DNA of 64,000 bases, taken from positions 103,655 to 167,654 of the forward strand of contig JAGRJY010000133.1 of NCBI GenBank assembly GCA_020442465.1, read 5' to 3'. This document shows, one piece after another, positions 17,260 through 26,071 of the stretch; positions within the stretch are counted from its first letter, which is position 1; each line of letters opens with the position of its first letter. The notes below the pieces were generated by a model. The model saw only the letters and a list, made by a program, of their open reading frames with translations, did not search any database and was not told the origin of the DNA. Source of the DNA: Lysobacterales bacterium (lineage in GTDB: Bacteria; Pseudomonadota; Gammaproteobacteria; Xanthomonadales; Xanthomonadaceae). A program made the translations under genes and the position numbers.

Positions 17260-18072
17260 TCAGCCATAGCGGTCGAGTACCGCCTGCACGCTGGCCCGGT
17301 AGCCCGCGCCGAACAGGCAAAGATGATTGAGCAGGGGATACAGGTTCAGCAGCGGCGATGACGCGCGCCAGTCGGCGATGCCGCCCTGCGCTTCGTAAGC
17401 CGCGAACAACGATGGCGGCGGGGCAGCGAACAGGGTGAGCATGGCGAGATCGCCCGCCGCCCAGCCGTAGTGCACCGCGCCGGCATCGATCAGGGCCAGT
17501 TCGCCATTCGTGCACGCATGCAGATTGCCCAGCCAGAGATCGCCGTGAACGAGCACGGCGGGGGACTCGGGCAGCCAGTCGGCAAGGCGTGCGCACAACC
17601 GGTCGATGCGGCCGGTCTGGTTCGCGTCGAGCATTCCCAGATCGCGCGCGCGTCGGGTGAGCGGCTGCAGCCTGCGTTCGGCGAAGAAACGGAATCCATC
17701 CGCTTCAGGCCGATTGTCCTGCGGGGTGTCGCCGACGAACCCGTCGCAGCCGAAGCCGAACGCGCCACCGCGCCGGGCATGCAGCGCCGCCAGCGCCGCG
17801 CCCGCGCGCGCCCAGTCGTCGTCCGAGGGACGGCCTCGGCCCAGATCCTCGAGCGCGATCGCCCGGGCGGAGACGGCCACCACGCGCGGCGTGCGCAGGG
17901 CTCGAGCAGCGGATAGCGCGGCCAGTCCGGTCGCCTCCGCAGCAAAGAATCCGGGCGGAGCGTGGCGGCGGCGTTTCACCACGATGCGCGCACCCTCCCC
18001 GGTGATCATCGCGCTGATGCCGTCGCGACCTTGATCCCAGTCGGAGGGCAATGCGCGGTGCGAGGCGTCCAT
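17260..18072 (-). CDS. Fructosamine kinase-like protein
   Basis: The protein (270 residues from 18072) has the fructosamine-3-kinase/aminoglycoside phosphotransferase fold. It shows the lysine segment IVVKRRRHAPPGFFAAEATGL, the ALEDLGRG hinge, the catalytic loop VLVHGDLWLGNLHA and the metal-binding ALIDAGAVHYGWAAGDLAML (usually D-P-A here, with Ala-Gly as a variation). Family members phosphorylate fructosamines or ribulosamines to help remove glycation adducts. The ATG at 18072 has GGTGG 5 bp upstream; ATG at 18084 is possible. The longer frame to 18339 has no family similarity. Confidence 0.85.
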   Translation of the reverse strand: MDASHRALPSDWDQGRDGISAMITGEGARIVVKRRRHAPPGFFAAEATGLAALSAARALRTPRVVAVSARAIALEDLGRGRPSDDDWARAGAALAALHARRGGAFGFGCDGFVGDTPQDNRPEADGFRFFAERRLQPLTRRARDLGMLDANQTGRIDRLCARLADWLPESPAVLVHGDLWLGNLHACTNGELALIDAGAVHYGWAAGDLAMLTLFAAPPPSLFAAYEAQGGIADWRASSPLLNLYPLLNHLCLFGAGYRASVQAVLDRYG

Positions 18073-18195
18073 GAGGACCACCATAGCGCAGGGAGACGCG
18101 GCATCCGCGCTCAGCCTCCCGCACGACGCGGCGACGGGACAGGCGCATGCAACGGCATGTCTTCCGCGAGGGGCCTGCGTACCCGGCAAAGCACC

Positions 18196-18226
18196 CAAAC
18201 GAGACGGCCGCCTTGCGGCGGCCGTC
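18196..18226 (-). terminator. Likely terminator of metK
   Basis: On the minus strand a GC-rich hairpin (GACGGCCGC with GCGGCCGTC, 18203-18226) is followed by TCGTTTGGG, a poor T-tract. It lies 25 bp beyond the metK stop. Confidence 0.6.
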
Positions 18227-18250
18227 TGCGTCAGCGCGTGGGGCGAGGGG

Positions 18251-19465
18251 TCAGCCCTTGAGGCCGGCGTCCGCGCGCAGCGCGGCGGCGCGATCGGTTT
18301 TCTCCCATGAGAAAGCCGTCGCCTTGACCTTCTTGCCATTGGCGCCGATGTACTCGAAGTCGTACGGCGTGCGACCGAAGTGGCCGTAGGCGGCGGTCGG
18401 CTGATACATCGGGTGGATCAGGTCGAGCATCTTCAGGATGCCGTACGGACGCAGATCGAAGTGGCGGCGCACCAGCTTGACGATCTTGTCGTCGGCGATC
18501 TTGCCCGTGCCGAACGTGGTCACCGAGATCGAGGTCGGTTCGGCGACGCCGATCGCATAGCTGACCTGGATCTCGCAGCGATCAGCCAGGCCGGCCGCGA
18601 CGATGTTCTTGGCCACGTAACGCGCCGCGTAGGCGGCGGAGCGATCGACCTTGGACGGATCCTTGCCCGAGAACGCGCCACCGCCGTGGCGTGCCCAGCC
18701 GCCGTAGGTGTCGACGATGATCTTGCGGCCGGTCAGACCGCAGTCGCCCACCGGGCCGCCGATCACGAACTTGCCGGTCGGGTTGATGTGGAACTTGGTG
18801 CCCTTGTGCAGCAGCTTGGCCGGCAGCACGGGCTTGATGATCTCCTCGCGCACCGCTTCCACCAGATCCTTCTGCTTCACACCCGGGTCGTGCTGGGTCG
18901 AGAGCACCACGGCGTCGATGGCGACCGCCTTGTCGTTCTCGTAGCGCAGGGTGACCTGCGACTTCGCATCCGGGCGCAGCCACGGCAGCGGCGACTTCTT
19001 TGCCTTGCGCACCTTGGCCTGGCGCTCGACCAGACGATGCGAGTAGTAGATCGCCGCCGGCATCGCTTCCTTGGTTTCATTGGTGGCGTAGCCGAACATC
19101 AGGCCCTGGTCGCCCGCACCCTGTTCTTCCGGCTTCTTGCGGTCGACGCCCTGGTTGATGTCGGGCGACTGCTTGCCGATCAGATTGAGCACGCCGCAGG
19201 TCTCGCCGTCGAAGCCGACGTGCGAGCTGTTGTAGCCGATGTCGAGAATGACCTGACGGGTCAGCGTCTCCAGGTCGACCCACGCCGTGGTGGTGACTTC
19301 GCCGGCCACGATGGCGACGCCGGTCTTCACCAGCGTCTCGCAGGCCACGCGCGCACGACCGTCCTGGGCGAGGATGGCATCGAGCACGGCGTCGGAGATC
19401 TGGTCGGCGACCTTGTCCGGATGACCTTCGGACACCGACTCGGAGGTGAAGAGGAAGTTGCTCAT
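18251..19465 (-). CDS. metK: S-adenosylmethionine synthetase
   Basis: The 404-residue enzyme makes S-adenosylmethionine from methionine and ATP. It shows [20 protein letters not shown] at the N-terminus, the ATP loop [25 protein letters not shown] and the P-loop-like [16 protein letters not shown]. The length is slightly above the common 380-390, owing to an insert near residues 151-172 that has the [15 protein letters not shown] sequence. AAAGGAT lies about 14 bp upstream of the ATG. With ahcY nearby the region serves the activated-methyl cycle; I see no SAM riboswitch before this gene. Confidence 0.98.
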   Translation of the reverse strand: MSNFLFTSESVSEGHPDKVADQISDAVLDAILAQDGRARVACETLVKTGVAIVAGEVTTTAWVDLETLTRQVILDIGYNSSHVGFDGETCGVLNLIGKQSPDINQGVDRKKPEEQGAGDQGLMFGYATNETKEAMPAAIYYSHRLVERQAKVRKAKKSPLPWLRPDAKSQVTLRYENDKAVAIDAVVLSTQHDPGVKQKDLVEAVREEIIKPVLPAKLLHKGTKFHINPTGKFVIGGPVGDCGLTGRKIIVDTYGGWARHGGGAFSGKDPSKVDRSAAYAARYVAKNIVAAGLADRCEIQVSYAIGVAEPTSISVTTFGTGKIADDKIVKLVRRHFDLRPYGILKMLDLIHPMYQPTAAYGHFGRTPYDFEYIGANGKKVKATAFSWEKTDRAAALRADAGLKG

Positions 19466-19573
19466 CGTGGCTTATATCCTTTGATTCGGATGAAAGGATG
19501 GATTTTTCGGGCGCGCATGATACAGCAAATCCGTGACCCCTGCCGGCCCGGAGGCGGGGCGTGGTGCGGGCGT

Positions 19574-20575
19574 TCAGTCGCGGTGGTCGTCGGCGAAGAT
19601 CGCCACGCCGCGACGGCCGTCGCGGCGGATCCAGCCGCGGTACATGCCGGCCGTGTTGAAGGGCAGGGCGATGTTGCCGTCGCGGTCGATGGCGATCAGC
19701 CCGCCGTCGCCGCCCAGCTGCGCCACGGCGTCGAGCACCTCACGGCTGGCCTGTTCGATGGGCTGACCGGCGTAGCGCATGCGCGCGCACAGATCGTGGG
19801 CGACGGCGGCGCGAATGAAGAATTCGCCCCAGCCTGTGGCGGAGACGGCACATCGGTCGTCGGCGTAGGTTCCGGCGCCGATGATCGGCGAGTCGCCGAC
19901 CCGGCCCCAGCGCTTGTTGGTCATGCCGCCGGTCGAAGTGGCCGCGGCCAGCCTGCCCTGCCGGTCGACCGCGACGGCGCCGACGGTGCCGAAATAGGTG
20001 CCCGGCATCGGTGCCAGGTCGGCGCCGGCACGCTCTTTCGCGCGCGCCGCCTCGAGCTGCTTCCAGCGCGCGTCGGTGCGGAAGTAGGACGGATCGACGA
20101 GGTCGATACCCTGACCGCGGGCGAACTGTTCGGCGCCGTCGCCGATCAGCATGACGTGCGGCGAGTGCTCCATCACCGCGCGCGCCAGGCGGATCGGGTT
20201 GCGCACGCGATGGACCGCCGCGATGGCGCCGGCCCGGCGCGTCGCGCCGTCCATGATCGAAGCGTCGAGTTCGTTGACGCCCTCGGCGTTGAACACCGCG
20301 CCGTGCCCGGCGTTGAACCAGGGCGAGTCCTCGAGGATCACCAGCGCGGCAGTTACCGCATCGAGCGCACTGCCGTCGGCTTTCAGCACCGACTCGCCGG
20401 CATCCAGCGCCGCATCGAGCGCGGCGCGCACGGCGGCTTCCTTGTCGGCGTCGAGATCGGTACGGCTCAGCGTGCCCGCGCCGCCGTGGATGGCGAACGC
20501 GAACTCAGCCGCGGCCACGGCGCCCGGAACCGGCAGCAGGCACAGGGCGAGCAAGGTGATACGCAGCAGGTTCAT
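19574..20575 (-). CDS. Isoaspartyl peptidase / L-asparaginase (Ntn hydrolase), exported
   Basis: The 333-residue protein has a signal peptide (MNLLRITLLALCLLPVPGAVA), then FAFAIHGGAGTLSR, the family opening. The autoproteolytic nucleophile is the Thr of GTVGAVAVD (nt about 19983-20009). DSPIIGAGTYAD and the GWGEFFIRAAVA segment complete the active site. Type 2 asparaginases of this group cleave isoaspartyl dipeptides and asparagine, here in the periplasm. The start overlaps the stop of the histidine kinase gene (ATGA), so it is the third gene of a two-component operon, an unusual pairing. Confidence 0.92.
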   Translation of the reverse strand: MNLLRITLLALCLLPVPGAVAAAEFAFAIHGGAGTLSRTDLDADKEAAVRAALDAALDAGESVLKADGSALDAVTAALVILEDSPWFNAGHGAVFNAEGVNELDASIMDGATRRAGAIAAVHRVRNPIRLARAVMEHSPHVMLIGDGAEQFARGQGIDLVDPSYFRTDARWKQLEAARAKERAGADLAPMPGTYFGTVGAVAVDRQGRLAAATSTGGMTNKRWGRVGDSPIIGAGTYADDRCAVSATGWGEFFIRAAVAHDLCARMRYAGQPIEQASREVLDAVAQLGGDGGLIAIDRDGNIALPFNTAGMYRGWIRRDGRRGVAIFADDHRD

Positions 20576-21891
20576 TCATCGACGGGCCGGGTGTGCGGGA
20601 AGTGGATGATCGCACGAGTGCCCTCGCCGGGTCGGCTGTGCAGGCTGACCGGCCAGCCGAATTTTCCACTGAGTCGCCGCACGATCGCCAGACCGATGCC
20701 CTGGCCGTCGCCACCGGCGCGACCGCGGAAGAACGGTTCGAATGCGCGTTCCAGTTCGTCCGCCTCCATGCCGCGGCCCGTATCGACCACTTCGACGCGG
20801 TCGGACTCGACCCGCACCATGACCTCGCCGCGCTCGGTGTAGCCGCAGGCATTGCGGATCAGATTGCTCAGCATCACCGCGAGCGCGCGCGGCGAACCAT
20901 CCACGGCGATGAAGGTGCGATGTTCGACATCGAGCGTGACCGGTTTGTCCGCCAGCAGCGGGCGCAGCGATTCGACCTGTTCAGTGGCGATCTCATTGAC
21001 CACGAAGGGCGCGCTCGGCAGGCCGCGGTCGCCCTCCCGCGCCATGATCAGAAAGGCCTCGATCAGTCCTTCCATGTCGCGCACGGCGCCGCGCACGCGG
21101 GCCAGGTTGCGGCAGGCGTCGGTTTCGAGCTGGCAGTCCTCGGCCATCAGGTCGCAGGCCGTACGCATGATCGTCAACGGCGTACGCAGTTCGTGGCTGG
21201 CATCGCGGGTGAACTGGCGCTCGCGTTCGACGAAGTGGCCGAGCCGTTCGCCCAGTTCCTGCAGCGCGTGGGCGACGATCTCGACCTCGCCGCCGAGATC
21301 GAGCGGCATCGAGTCGGCGGCGAGTTTCTGCGAGGCCGGATCCTTCGGGTCCCAGCGCTTCACCGCTTCGGCCAGCCAGATCAGCGGCGACACCGCGCGA
21401 CGCGACACCCGATAGGTCACCCAGGCGACCACGTAAATGACGATCAGCACGACCGCGAGCGGGACGAAGCCGAAGAAGAACGCGAGACGTGCGACCTGCT
21501 CCTGCTTGAACTCGAGGTACAGTCGCCCGCCCGCTCCGTCCTCGACCAGCACGAGCGGTGCACCGACTGCCTTCGGCAGCGCGTGGTAGCCGAGGTCGAG
21601 TCCCTTGAGGTAATCGGGAATCCGCCCCTGCACTTCGCCTGTGCGCATCAGATAGCCGCGCATGTTGGCGGTGTCGGGCAACTCGGCATCGGGATGCTGT
21701 GCGAGTCGGTGCCAGAAATGTGCGGCCTCTTCAGTCAGGGCGCGCTGGATCAGCACGTCTTTCAATACGGCGGACGCGCCGTAGACGCCGAGCACGGTGG
21801 CGAAGCTGATTGCCGCCACTTGCAGGATGTAGGCGGCCCAGAGCTGCCGCCGGATGCCGGTCCGCGCGGCGGCCTTGGGCGGCTCGCTCAT
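20572..21891 (-). CDS. Sensor histidine kinase
   Basis: The 439-residue protein has membrane helices at about residues 18-42 and 136-160 around a periplasmic sensor of some 95 residues. A HAMP-like linker follows, then the H-box DASHELRTPLT (His233). Its ATPase has the N box (NLIRNAC), G1 (VVDTGRGM) and G2 (GQGIGLAIVRRL). It is expected to phosphorylate the OmpR-type regulator encoded just upstream, whose stop overlaps this start (ATGA). The sensor domain is not one I recognise, so the signal is unknown. The asparaginase gene follows with another ATGA overlap. Confidence 0.94.
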   Translation of the reverse strand: MSEPPKAAARTGIRRQLWAAYILQVAAISFATVLGVYGASAVLKDVLIQRALTEEAAHFWHRLAQHPDAELPDTANMRGYLMRTGEVQGRIPDYLKGLDLGYHALPKAVGAPLVLVEDGAGGRLYLEFKQEQVARLAFFFGFVPLAVVLIVIYVVAWVTYRVSRRAVSPLIWLAEAVKRWDPKDPASQKLAADSMPLDLGGEVEIVAHALQELGERLGHFVERERQFTRDASHELRTPLTIMRTACDLMAEDCQLETDACRNLARVRGAVRDMEGLIEAFLIMAREGDRGLPSAPFVVNEIATEQVESLRPLLADKPVTLDVEHRTFIAVDGSPRALAVMLSNLIRNACGYTERGEVMVRVESDRVEVVDTGRGMEADELERAFEPFFRGRAGGDGQGIGLAIVRRLSGKFGWPVSLHSRPGEGTRAIIHFPHTRPVDE

Positions 21892-22613
21892 GCGCTCCGT
21901 TGCACCGATTCCTGGGCCGTGTCGGCGAGTCGGTAGCCGGCACTGTGCACGGTGTGCAGCAGCGGCCGTTCGAAGCTCTTGTCGATCGCCTTGCGCAGGT
22001 TGTAGAGATGGCTGCGCAACGTGTCCGAATCGGGCAGGCCGTCGCTCCAGATCTCACGTTCGATTTCGCGGCGCGACACGACGCGCGGCGACTCGCGCAT
22101 CAGGATCGTGAGCAGTTTCAGGCCGATCGGCGACAGCGGAACGTCGCGGCCGGCGCGACGCACCTGCAGGGTCGCGGTGTCGAGGGTGAGATCGCCGACG
22201 CGCAGCACCGTGGTGCTCACTTGCCGGCGATCGCGCCGGATCAGCGCGCGGATGCGCGCCTCGAGCTCCTGGATGGCGAAGGGCTTGACCAGGTAGTCAT
22301 CGCCCCCGGCTTCGAGTCCGCGCACCTTGTCGTCGAGGGTGTCGCGCGCCGTCAGCATCAGCACCGGGGTGGCGCGCTTGGCTTCCTGGCGGAGCCGCCG
22401 GCACACTTCCAGGCCGTCCAGGCGCGGCAGCATCAGGTCGAGCACGATCGCGTCGTACTCGTTCTCGCTGGCAAGCCTGAGGCCGTCCATGCCGTCGGCC
22501 GCGTAGTCGATTTCGTAGTTCCGCCGTTCAAGGTACTCCCCCACCATCTCGGCGATATTGCGGTTGTCCTCGATGACGAGGATCAATCCGGCGCTGTCGT
22601 CTGCTTGGCTCAT
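21888..22613 (-). CDS. OmpR-family response regulator
   Basis: The 241-residue regulator has a receiver domain (LVIEDN, phospho-acceptor Asp59 in AIVLDLMLP, then MLTARD, then YLVKPF) and a winged-helix output domain (LSPIGLKLLTILMRESPRVVSRREIEREIW and SDTLRSHLYNLRKAID). The start at 22613 is favoured by AGGA 8 bp upstream; ATG at 22622 is also in frame. It leads an operon with the histidine kinase and the asparaginase. A perfect 14-bp palindrome 23 bp before the start may be an operator. Confidence 0.94.
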   Translation of the reverse strand: MSQADDSAGLILVIEDNRNIAEMVGEYLERRNYEIDYAADGMDGLRLASENEYDAIVLDLMLPRLDGLEVCRRLRQEAKRATPVLMLTARDTLDDKVRGLEAGGDDYLVKPFAIQELEARIRALIRRDRRQVSTTVLRVGDLTLDTATLQVRRAGRDVPLSPIGLKLLTILMRESPRVVSRREIEREIWSDGLPDSDTLRSHLYNLRKAIDKSFERPLLHTVHSAGYRLADTAQESVQRSA

Positions 22614-22635
22614 TGCGACCATCCTGCGGCTGATT

Positions 22636-22649
22636 TTCACATATGTGAA
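22636..22649. promoter_or_regulatory. Perfect 14-bp palindrome, possible operator of the two-component operon
   Basis: TTCACATATGTGAA reads the same on both strands and lies 23 bp upstream of the response-regulator start. It sits in a 167-bp gap that otherwise shows no gene. The position would overlap a promoter or leader. It could bind a dimeric regulator; OmpR-type proteins usually prefer direct repeats, so the ligand protein is uncertain. Confidence 0.45.
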
Positions 22650-22780
22650 GAATGGCCTGCCCGGCGTGATGCGGTCGTGAATCCGAACTCGCGCCCCGCG
22701 GCCCTGCACGATTCCGGGCCACCGACCCCCCGGCCGCCAAACGGGGGCCATTGATCGGTGGCCACAGACCCGATGGCAGA

Positions 22781-24916
22781 TCAGCGCCACGTCCACGCGA
22801 TGCCGGCACCGAATGTGCGCGGCCGCGCCGTCTCCAGGAATCGTCCGTTGGCCTCGTTGACGATGACCGAACCCGCGTAGGTGCGATCGAACACGTTCTC
22901 CACCGCCATGCTCATCCGCAGGTCGCCGAGCCTTGTCTGCACCGTCCGGCTGACACCGACGTCCACGCGCTGCCAGCCGGACGTGTGCTGCGTGTTCGCG
23001 TCGTCGACGGCGACGCCCGAGGCGAAATGCAGGCCGGCCCAGCACGACAGGTCTTCGCGCGACAGGGGCGACCACTGCGCACGCAGCGTGCCCCACTGGC
23101 GCGGTACGCCCGGCAGTCGGTGTCCCGCTTCCGGGCTGTCGCGAAACCGTGCATCGAGCAGGGTGTGGGCAAGGGTCATGGACCAGCCCTCGGCGGGCGC
23201 CCAGTCGATCTGCGTCTCGACGCCGCGCCGTCGTGTGCGTCCTGCGTTGCGGAAAACACTGCGCCCCCCGCTCGACTGCGCCACCACGATTTCGTCGCGC
23301 ACCTGTTCGTGGAAGAGCGTGGCGGACCAGGACCATCCCGCCACGGCGTAGTCGGCCGCTAGCTCGTGCAGCCGACTTCGCGCAGGACGCAGGTCGAGGT
23401 TCAGCCCGCCTTCGCCGTCGGCGCGATAGGCCAACTCATTGCCAGTCGGGGACTCGAAGCCGCGGCCGATCGAGCCCCTGAACAACCAGTTTGCGTGCCT
23501 GAAGCTGAGGCCCGCCGCCGGCGACCAGGACGAGAAGCGGCGCCGCCCGCCGTCGTCCGGATTGCCCGGGGCGATGTAGGCGTCGTCCACCTCGAAGCGC
23601 AGCCGGGTGCCGCGGACGCCGGCAAATCCACGCCAGGATGCGCCGAGGTCGACATCGAGCGAGGCCATCGGGTCTAGGCTGCGCACCCTCAGCACTTCGT
23701 CACGGCGCAGGGCCCCGCGCACGCCGACCCGCCCGTCGAGGAAGTTCTCGAAGCCACGCCTGGCGTCGCGCTGCATTTCGCCGCGCACGCCGTAGGCGAG
23801 CTGCCAGCGCTCGCGGCGCAGCGTGCCGGTCCATTCGATGCCGCCGAAACCGCGTTCGAGATCAATGACACCACCGCCGCTGCGCGGGTTGCTCTGCGCG
23901 GCCATCGGCACCGCCAGGAACTGCTCGATCCGGCGTTGCCCTGTCCACGCAGACACGACGTGGCTGGCGTCGTCCTGCTGCCGAGCTGCCCGCGCTGCCG
24001 CCTGCCACTGGCTGCTGGACTTGCGCGTATCGAAAGCCAGCGCGTTCGGGCTGGCGGCGAACGGATCCTGCCGGAACTGCGCCATCGTCAGGCCGAGCGG
24101 ATCATCGGCCTGCGGTGCGTCACTGGCGCTGAACTGCCAATCCAGCGTCAGCGACGGCGAAACGAGGTGTTCGCCATGCAGGCTCAGGCTGCGGCGCCGC
24201 GACGCGCTGTGCGGACGCGCGCCTTCACCGCGCCAGTCGCCGAACGCGAGTTGCATGGAGGACGCCGAGGCTTCACGCGACCACGGCCCGGCGACGAACA
24301 GACCGCGCTGACCTGCAGCGAAGTCCGCCTCCGCTTGCCAGGCGTCGAACACGCGCTGTTGCACGCGCAGCACGCCGCCCGAGGCATTGCCGTAGAGCAG
24401 GGCCGCCGGGCCGGCGATCAGTTCGACGCGGTCGTACAGCCAGGGCTCGAACGGCCCAAGCTGGCCCTGACCGTCGGCGGCGCTCGCGGGGACGCCATCC
24501 ACCACCAGGCGCAGTCCGCGCAGACCAAAGTTCGCGCGGGCGCCATGACCGCGAATCGAGACCTGCGCCTCCTGGGCGAAGTTGCCGCGACTGCGCGCAT
24601 GCACGCCGGCGAGTCGGTCCAACGCATCCGCGAGGTCTGCGGCCCCGGCCTCGCCGACCGGCACGTCGGCGACACGACGGGTGGCCGCACGCGGGGGTGC
24701 TCCCTGCAGCGTGGCAGCCACGTCGGTCGGATCGAGGCGCGCGACGCGCGGCACACCTGGGCCAGCCTCCGGCTTGGAGGGCGCGGTGTCAGCCCCCAAG
24801 TGCGACGGCGCTTCCGATATCTCCCACGCCATGGGCTGCGCCGAACCGGGTGGCACCGCCAACAGCAGGCCTGCCAGCGCGCAGCAGCCGGTTCCCCACG
24901 AGCGGGCGGGTCGCAC
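22781..24916 (-). CDS. TonB-dependent outer-membrane receptor
   Basis: The protein (711 residues from the GTG at 24916) has a signal peptide (VRPARSWGTGCCALAGLLLAVPPGSAQ). The plug domain carries the usual VSIRGHGARANFGLRGLRLVVDGVP segment and a VELIAGPAALLYGN motif, and a long beta-barrel ends in FGAGIAWTWR. A clear TonB box is not obvious before the plug. The start is uncertain: ATG at 24979 would overlap the upstream SRPBCC gene by 53 bp, whereas the GTG follows its stop by 10 bp. The cargo (siderophore, vitamin or other) cannot be inferred. The energising TonB is encoded at 54881. Confidence 0.9.
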   Translation of the reverse strand: MRPARSWGTGCCALAGLLLAVPPGSAQPMAWEISEAPSHLGADTAPSKPEAGPGVPRVARLDPTDVAATLQGAPPRAATRRVADVPVGEAGAADLADALDRLAGVHARSRGNFAQEAQVSIRGHGARANFGLRGLRLVVDGVPASAADGQGQLGPFEPWLYDRVELIAGPAALLYGNASGGVLRVQQRVFDAWQAEADFAAGQRGLFVAGPWSREASASSMQLAFGDWRGEGARPHSASRRRSLSLHGEHLVSPSLTLDWQFSASDAPQADDPLGLTMAQFRQDPFAASPNALAFDTRKSSSQWQAAARAARQQDDASHVVSAWTGQRRIEQFLAVPMAAQSNPRSGGGVIDLERGFGGIEWTGTLRRERWQLAYGVRGEMQRDARRGFENFLDGRVGVRGALRRDEVLRVRSLDPMASLDVDLGASWRGFAGVRGTRLRFEVDDAYIAPGNPDDGGRRRFSSWSPAAGLSFRHANWLFRGSIGRGFESPTGNELAYRADGEGGLNLDLRPARSRLHELAADYAVAGWSWSATLFHEQVRDEIVVAQSSGGRSVFRNAGRTRRRGVETQIDWAPAEGWSMTLAHTLLDARFRDSPEAGHRLPGVPRQWGTLRAQWSPLSREDLSCWAGLHFASGVAVDDANTQHTSGWQRVDVGVSRTVQTRLGDLRMSMAVENVFDRTYAGSVIVNEANGRFLETARPRTFGAGIAWTWR

Positions 24917-24926
24917 GCTTGCTTCG

Positions 24927-25544
24927 TCAGCCCTCGATGACTTGCTTGAGCCGGTCGAGCGCCGCGCCCCAGGCGGCACGCATGCCGTCGGCGTCCTCGC
25001 GAGTCTGCAGTCGGTCGTGGGTGATCATCACCGTTGTCTTCGCTCCAGCCGGGGCGAATTTCACCTCGACTGGCGTGTCTTCGGCATGCCCCTTCTGTGT
25101 CCAGACCAGCTTGATCGTCTTGGCCGGATTGATCTTCTTGATCGTCGCGGCATTGCCGTCGCCGTTGCTCAGGCTGCCGCCGTCCTTGAAATCCAGATTG
25201 TGCTTGGCGCCGAACCAGCCGTCCAGCGCCTTGGCGGAGGTGAAGGCCGCGTAGCAGGTTGCCGGATCGGCCTTGATGCTCTTCGTGGCGCAGATGGTGT
25301 AGCCCTTCAGCCGGCCATCCTTCTCGCGCAATCCGTGTGCGGCCTCGTACAGGCCGGTGATCGTGCTCGACCACCACGGTGGAACCTTGTGTTCGTTGTG
25401 GAGCAGCTGACCGATCTCGCGACGGCCCTTCGCCGGGCCGCCGAACGCATCCAGCAGCGCAAACCACTCACCGAGGCTGCGGCCGGTGGCCTTCTTCGCG
25501 CTCTTCTCGTCATAGGCCTGCTCGGCATTCAGTTCGATCTTCAT
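24927..25544 (-). CDS. DUF4287-like/SRPBCC (AHSA1-type) two-part protein
   Basis: The 205-residue protein has two parts. An N-terminal segment (residues about 1-75) resembles the DUF4287 region: SLGEWFALLDAFGGPAKGRREIGQLLHNEH. Then comes an SRPBCC/AHSA1 ligand-pocket domain with the pattern ATKSIKADPATCYAAFTSAKALDGWF. GGAG 10 bp upstream supports the start at 25544. It is read after the DUF1761 and AraC genes on the same strand and runs with 10 bp spacing into the TonB receptor. Such proteins bind small hydrophobic ligands; no specific role is assigned. Confidence 0.75.
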   Translation of the reverse strand: MKIELNAEQAYDEKSAKKATGRSLGEWFALLDAFGGPAKGRREIGQLLHNEHKVPPWWSSTITGLYEAAHGLREKDGRLKGYTICATKSIKADPATCYAAFTSAKALDGWFGAKHNLDFKDGGSLSNGDGNAATIKKINPAKTIKLVWTQKGHAEDTPVEVKFAPAGAKTTVMITHDRLQTREDADGMRAAWGAALDRLKQVIEG

Positions 25545-25597
25545 CGGCGCACTCCGGATCAGGAAAGAGGTTCAGGGCTTCGCGGCACGCAAGCGGA

Positions 25598-25996
25598 TCA
25601 GGGCATGAACACCAGGATCAGGCCGATCAGGGTGAACTGCAGCGTGTGGTAGCCGCCGTTGATGAGAAACAGCTTCAGGCTCTTGCGCTCGAACAGATAG
25701 TTGATGCCGAAGCTCGAGGCGACCCAGCACAGGCCCGCGGAGAACCCGGCGCCGAGTCCCAGCGCCATCGGCGGGCGCGGTCCGAGAAACATCGCAAATA
25801 CGAACGAGGCGACCAGCGCGAGCACGAAGCTCAGGCCGAAAATCAGCGCCATGTTGCCGCCGGCCAGCTGGGCGTCGCTGAGTCCGGCTTCACGCTGCCA
25901 GGCCTTGCCGAACAGCAGCGGCGAGTACCACAGGCCGCCGAGCAGAAAGCTGGCGACGGCGGCGGCGAGGACGGCCCAGATGTTGAACTCAGGCAT
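25598..25996 (-). CDS. DUF1761 family membrane protein
   Basis: The 132-residue protein has four predicted membrane helices. The opening NIWAVLAAAVASFLLGGLWYSPLLFGKAWQ contains the WYSPLLFG motif characteristic of DUF1761. GGAG lies 8 bp before the ATG at 25996, which rules out the longer frame from 26050. It belongs to a same-strand group with the AraC regulator and the SRPBCC protein. Function is unknown. Confidence 0.8.
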   Translation of the reverse strand: MPEFNIWAVLAAAVASFLLGGLWYSPLLFGKAWQREAGLSDAQLAGGNMALIFGLSFVLALVASFVFAMFLGPRPPMALGLGAGFSAGLCWVASSFGINYLFERKSLKLFLINGGYHTLQFTLIGLILVFMP

Positions 25997-26071
25997 GGGT
26001 GGCTCCTTCAACGGTGAGGGTGGGTGGGGGCAAGCGTGCGTCCGACGCATGCCGTGCGGCTTGGAAAAATG

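Noticed and set aside
18251..19573. A SAM riboswitch before metK
   Set aside because: The roughly 100 bp before the metK start shows neither SAM-I nor SAM-II core blocks; only the ahcY leader has a riboswitch.
18380..20842. 820-residue open frame on the plus strand
   Set aside because: Antisense to metK, asparaginase and the kinase gene; composition typical of a shadow frame.
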